A DNA stretch of 6,427 bases from Alphaproteobacteria bacterium (GTDB lineage: Bacteria; Pseudomonadota; Alphaproteobacteria; Sphingomonadales; Sphingomonadaceae), in contig JAGWVG010000104.1 of assembly GCA_018970965.1 (NCBI GenBank), positions 1-6,427 on the forward strand, in the 5' to 3' direction. Position 1 is the stretch's first letter; the number at the start of each line of letters is the position of its first letter. A program made the translations under genes and the position numbers. Shown one piece after another: positions 5,809-6,427 of this stretch. Under the pieces are notes generated by a model. The model was not told where the DNA came from, ran no database searches, and was given only the letters and a program-made list of their open reading frames with translations.

Positions 5809-6363
5809 TTAGCGCGCACGGCGCAGGATGATGTACAACGCTCCGGCCCCGCCATGGCGCGGATGCGCATTGCGGATTGCAGCGATCCGGTCAGCATAAG
5901 CTGAGACAGACAGCCAATCCGTTACAGACGCGCGGATTACGCCGCGACTGGTGGGGGGCAAGCGCGGATTATCAACCGCCGGACGACCCGTGATCAAAAG
6001 GATCGTACGGTCACCGCGCCGAATGGCAGCGTCTAACCCACGGTTGAGCCGAGCATGCGCCGTTGCCAGCGTCTCACCATGCAGATCAATGGTGACATCG
6101 GGCGCGACATCGCCTTTGGATAAGCGCTTATCCCAGCTGCCATCTAGCGTATCGCGGGCGACAGTCGGGCGCGTTGCAGCTGGCCGAGGGGCAGCAAGCG
6201 GTGCTGATGCGCGCGTCGGGCGCACGACCTTTTCCATTTCCGCGCGCATATCCAACGCAAGCGGCAGATCGTCAGGGAGAGTTTTGCCGGGCATGGGCCG
6301 CGCAGTCCGCGCAACACGGGCCCAAATTGCCTGTTCTTCTGCGCTGAGGCGGCGGGTTCTCAC
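5809..6363 (-). CDS. Smr/MutS2-type domain protein
   Basis: 184 residues. The N-terminal part (about 1-70) is charged then Pro/Ala-rich and probably disordered, opening with RRLSAEEQAIWARVARTARP. The linker LDGSWDKRLSKG leads into a Smr domain (about 88-184) with the DLHG motif at 93-96, the ILLITG strand at 121-126 and the C-terminal HGGAGALYIILRR. Stand-alone Smr domains resemble the C-terminus of MutS2 and include nucleic-acid nicking enzymes; the substrate of this alphaproteobacterial subtype is not known to me. The start is a GTG at 6363 overlapping the stop of the upstream gene as GTGA, which signals coupling to it. It converges on dapE with only 3 bases between the two stop codons. Confidence 0.92.
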   Translation of the reverse strand: MRTRRLSAEEQAIWARVARTARPMPGKTLPDDLPLALDMRAEMEKVVRPTRASAPLAAPRPAATRPTVARDTLDGSWDKRLSKGDVAPDVTIDLHGETLATAHARLNRGLDAAIRRGDRTILLITGRPAVDNPRLPPTSRGVIRASVTDWLSVSAYADRIAAIRNAHPRHGGAGALYIILRRAR

Positions 6364-6427
6364 GGCTGGGCTTGTGCCTTTAATCGTGCCACTGTGCCTT
6401 TTGGCAGCAGAATATAGGCCGTACCGC
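6360..6427 (-). CDS. mltA: Probable murein transglycosylase A (MltA), C-terminal end only
   Basis: Only the last 21 residues before the stop are in the window, reading GTAYILLPKGTVARLKAQAQ and a final Pro. The G-x-x-(Y/F)-(I/V)-L-L-P-K pattern resembles the closing strand of the C-terminal 3D/beta-barrel domain of MltA lytic transglycosylases, and mltA directly upstream of a Smr gene is an arrangement I associate with sphingomonads. MltA cleaves peptidoglycan glycan strands in the periplasm, forming anhydromuropeptides. Its TGA (6360-6362) overlaps the smr GTG start. The call rests on a short stretch plus context, so it is tentative. Confidence 0.55.
   Translation of the reverse strand, partial: GTAYILLPKGTVARLKAQAQP

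Noticed and set aside
1..6427. CRISPR arrays, insertion sequences, tRNA/rRNA genes, toxin-antitoxin or defence systems
   Set aside because: No regularly spaced repeats, transposase or defence domains, or tRNA-like folds were found on reading both strands; the window is densely filled with housekeeping genes.

Overview
The window looks like chromosomal core DNA from an alphaproteobacterium, most likely a sphingomonad (Sphingomonadales). The pointers are GC-rich coding sequence, the gene order rpmH-rnpA-yidD-yidC-engB, the style of the YidC, DapE and Smr proteins, and an mltA-smr pair at the right edge. The order is read directly from the sequence. The taxonomic placement is inferred from family resemblance, not from a search.

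Layout. Bases 1-371 carry the N-terminal part of a YifB/ComM-type Mg-chelatase-like AAA ATPase on the minus strand, cut by the left edge. A 188-bp divergent intergenic region follows, holding a perfect 11-bp inverted repeat. Next, on the plus strand, is a 99-residue two-helix membrane protein of the PGPGW type (560-859), then a strong intrinsic terminator (895-921). From 951 to 5805 everything is on the plus strand and tightly packed: rpmH (L34), rnpA (RNase P protein), yidD, yidC, engB, a glutathione S-transferase-like gene and dapE. On the minus strand, converging on dapE with a 3-bp gap, is a Smr-domain gene (5809-6363). It overlaps the last codons of a probable mltA, which runs off the right edge.

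How the genes fit together. rpmH, rnpA, yidD, yidC and engB form the classical block linking ribosome and tRNA biogenesis (L34, RNase P, the ribosome-assembly GTPase EngB) to membrane protein insertion (YidC, helped by YidD). Stop-start overlaps (TGATG at rnpA/yidD, GTGA at yidC/engB) suggest translational coupling. The GST-like gene and dapE (lysine/diaminopimelate synthesis, hence peptidoglycan precursor) follow with an 18-bp gap and then near-zero spacing, so they may share the transcript. MltA would act on peptidoglycan.

The most notable observation is the rpmH/rnpA junction. The RnpA frame has no ATG, GTG or TTG between its conserved core and an ATG at 944, which lies 7 bases upstream of the rpmH ATG at 951. 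Either the whole L34 gene is nested out of frame inside an N-terminally extended rnpA, as described for Thermus, or rnpA starts on a non-canonical codon overlapping the rpmH stop. No CRISPR array, insertion sequence, tRNA or rRNA gene, or defence system is visible.
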